Assembly (NCBI GenBank): GCA_022706165.1
Contig: JAKJDA010000006.1
Location: 7,989 to 16,320, forward strand
Origin: Candidatus Hydrogenedentota bacterium
Lineage (GTDB): Bacteria > Hydrogenedentota > Hydrogenedentia > Hydrogenedentales > SLHB01
Direction: 5' to 3'
DNA length: 8,332 bases
Shown: piece after piece, positions 7,139 to 8,332 of the stretch
How positions within the stretch are numbered: position 1 is the stretch's first letter
Layout of the letters: each line of letters opens with the position of its first letter
Made by a program: the position numbers and the translations under genes
The notes under the pieces: model-generated
Seen by the model: the letters and a program-made list of their open reading frames with translations, nothing else
Database searches by the model: none
What the model was told of the DNA's origin: nothing

Positions 7139-8332
7139 TTATTCCGGAGTTGCTTCTGGCGGAGGGGCGCTTCCCGCCTTCTGGACGTAGTCCAACGATA
7201 TGCCGCGCCGCGCAAGCAGCGTGCCTTCCGCCGCGTACAAATCCGTCAATGCCTCGACATACGAAACGCGAGCCGAAACCTCCTCTACGCGCGCCTGAAT
7301 CAGGTCGCGCTGCACCAGCAACACATCCAGATTCGTCGTCTTGCCAACGCTATTCCTGTCCAAGGCCACGCGCAATTGCTCGACGCGATTCTTCAACGCC
7401 TCCTGCGTCGCCCGGATGCGCTCCTGCAGACGATCCACATGTATCGCCGCCTGACGCACCTCCGCGGCAAGCGCCAACTCGATACTGCTTACCAAACGAT
7501 CGCCCTGCTCGCGCAACAGGTCCGCCCGGCGATAGCGCGCCCTTTCGGCCCGGTTGAGAATCGGCGTCTGCAGCTGCACGCCCACGCGATACTGTTCGAA
7601 ACGAGACGAATCCAGAAAACGAGTCGCATCCGACGTCTCATCGCCGCGGCTTGTGCGCCCATACGAGGCCACTAAATCCAACTGAGGCAACAAATCGTTC
7701 GCGGCCCGCTGGACATCAAGAGCCAAATTCGCCGCTTCCAATTCCGCTTGGGCAAGCTCTGGGCGATATCGCAACGCCAACCGCTCGCTAATGTCCGGGT
7801 CAACCTCCACAGGCGATACGTCTGGCATGTCTTGCGGATCAAGCGTCATGCGCCACCGGCCCGCATCTTCAACGCCAAGCAGATGTATCAGCGCGATGGT
7901 CCGCTGGCGCCAATTCGCCTCCGCATCCACGAGATCCGCCCGGCGCGAGGCCTCCTCGGCCCGAGCCGCCATCACGTCCCCCTCTATCGCGCGCCCCACG
8001 GAAAACAAATCCCGCTGCCGCGCGAGTTGCTCCTCGGCCAACGCAACGCCGAACCGGCGAATCGCCAAAGTCTCCTTGGCTAACGCCAAATCCCAATACG
8101 CCTTTTCCACGCGCTGCGTCACCGCCAGCACCGCCGCACAAAAAGCATGTTCCGATTGCGCAGCCCGATTGCGCGCCTGACGCAACGTAACAAGATTCAC
8201 CGCCAACGGAGCCCCGCGCAGCAACGCCTGCTGCACCTCGACGGTCCAATGACCAAGGTTGTCGTCCCCCGTCGCGCTATTGGTCGAAGCCGTCACGCCG
8301 CCCGAGACGGTCACGCTGGACCCCGTAGGAAA
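7139..8332 (-). CDS. TolC-family outer-membrane efflux channel, N-terminus cut by the right window edge
   Basis: The frame is open from the window edge for 397 residues to TAA at 7141-7139. A GTG at 8314 could be mistaken for a start, but the codons before it are also open and the family needs more N-terminal sequence (usual length about 430-500), so the true start lies outside the window. The two-repeat OEP fold is visible. The first repeat contributes the beta-strand region at the edge (TVSGGVTAS) and long helices rich in Ala, Glu, Gln and Arg over roughly the first 135 visible residues. The second begins near a PELAQAELEAANLALDVQRAANDLLPQLDLVASYG pattern (typical R/E-rich helix, then PxLxLxxxxG strand), and ends in the GKTTNLDVLLVQRDLIQARVE and YVEALTDLYAAEGTLL patterns characteristic of the C-terminal helix. 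It would form a trimeric channel across the outer membrane and periplasm for the adaptor and permease encoded next. Confidence 0.93.
   Translation of the reverse strand, partial: FPTGSSVTVSGGVTASTNSATGDDNLGHWTVEVQQALLRGAPLAVNLVTLRQARNRAAQSEHAFCAAVLAVTQRVEKAYWDLALAKETLAIRRFGVALAEEQLARQRDLFSVGRAIEGDVMAARAEEASRRADLVDAEANWRQRTIALIHLLGVEDAGRWRMTLDPQDMPDVSPVEVDPDISERLALRYRPELAQAELEAANLALDVQRAANDLLPQLDLVASYGRTSRGDETSDATRFLDSSRFEQYRVGVQLQTPILNRAERARYRRADLLREQGDRLVSSIELALAAEVRQAAIHVDRLQERIRATQEALKNRVEQLRVALDRNSVGKTTNLDVLLVQRDLIQARVEEVSARVSYVEALTDLYAAEGTLLARRGISLDYVQKAGSAPPPEATPE

Overview
The window comes from a Gram-negative-type (diderm) bacterium, because it encodes a complete three-part envelope efflux pump with an outer-membrane channel. 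Base composition looks moderately GC-rich by eye (I did not compute it). Nothing in the window fixes the phylum. A moderately GC-rich chromosome, a B12-type radical SAM protein and a GT-C membrane enzyme would suit many environmental or uncultured lineages. There is no rRNA, tRNA, transposase, integrase, phage gene or CRISPR array.

Every convincing gene lies on the minus strand, so the region reads from right to left. Positions 8332 to 2785 hold an RND efflux operon: a TolC-family outer-membrane factor (its N-terminus is cut by the right edge), then after 37 bp a lipoprotein-like periplasmic adaptor, then, overlapping by 4 bp (ATGA), a 1026-residue inner-membrane permease most like MdtC/MdtB. 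Together they would form a proton-driven pump from inner membrane to exterior; the substrate cannot be read from the sequence.

Positions 2784 to 2492 are a 293-bp gap. It holds a perfect TATAAT box on the minus strand, a series of nested inverted repeats that would fold into a long irregular RNA rod, a U-rich tract, and a good Shine-Dalgarno sequence. This is either a free-standing structured small RNA or a long structured leader of the next gene, and it is the least explained part of the window.

Positions 2491 to 947 encode a B12-binding-domain radical SAM protein with an intact C-x3-C-x2-C cluster motif, substrate unknown. After a 64-bp gap, positions 882 to 1 encode the first 294 residues of a polytopic membrane protein resembling the GT-C/PMT (ArnT-like, family 39) glycosyltransferases. 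It has no stop before the left edge. The last two genes may be co-transcribed, and their pairing hints at envelope lipid or glycan modification, but this is inference from adjacency only.
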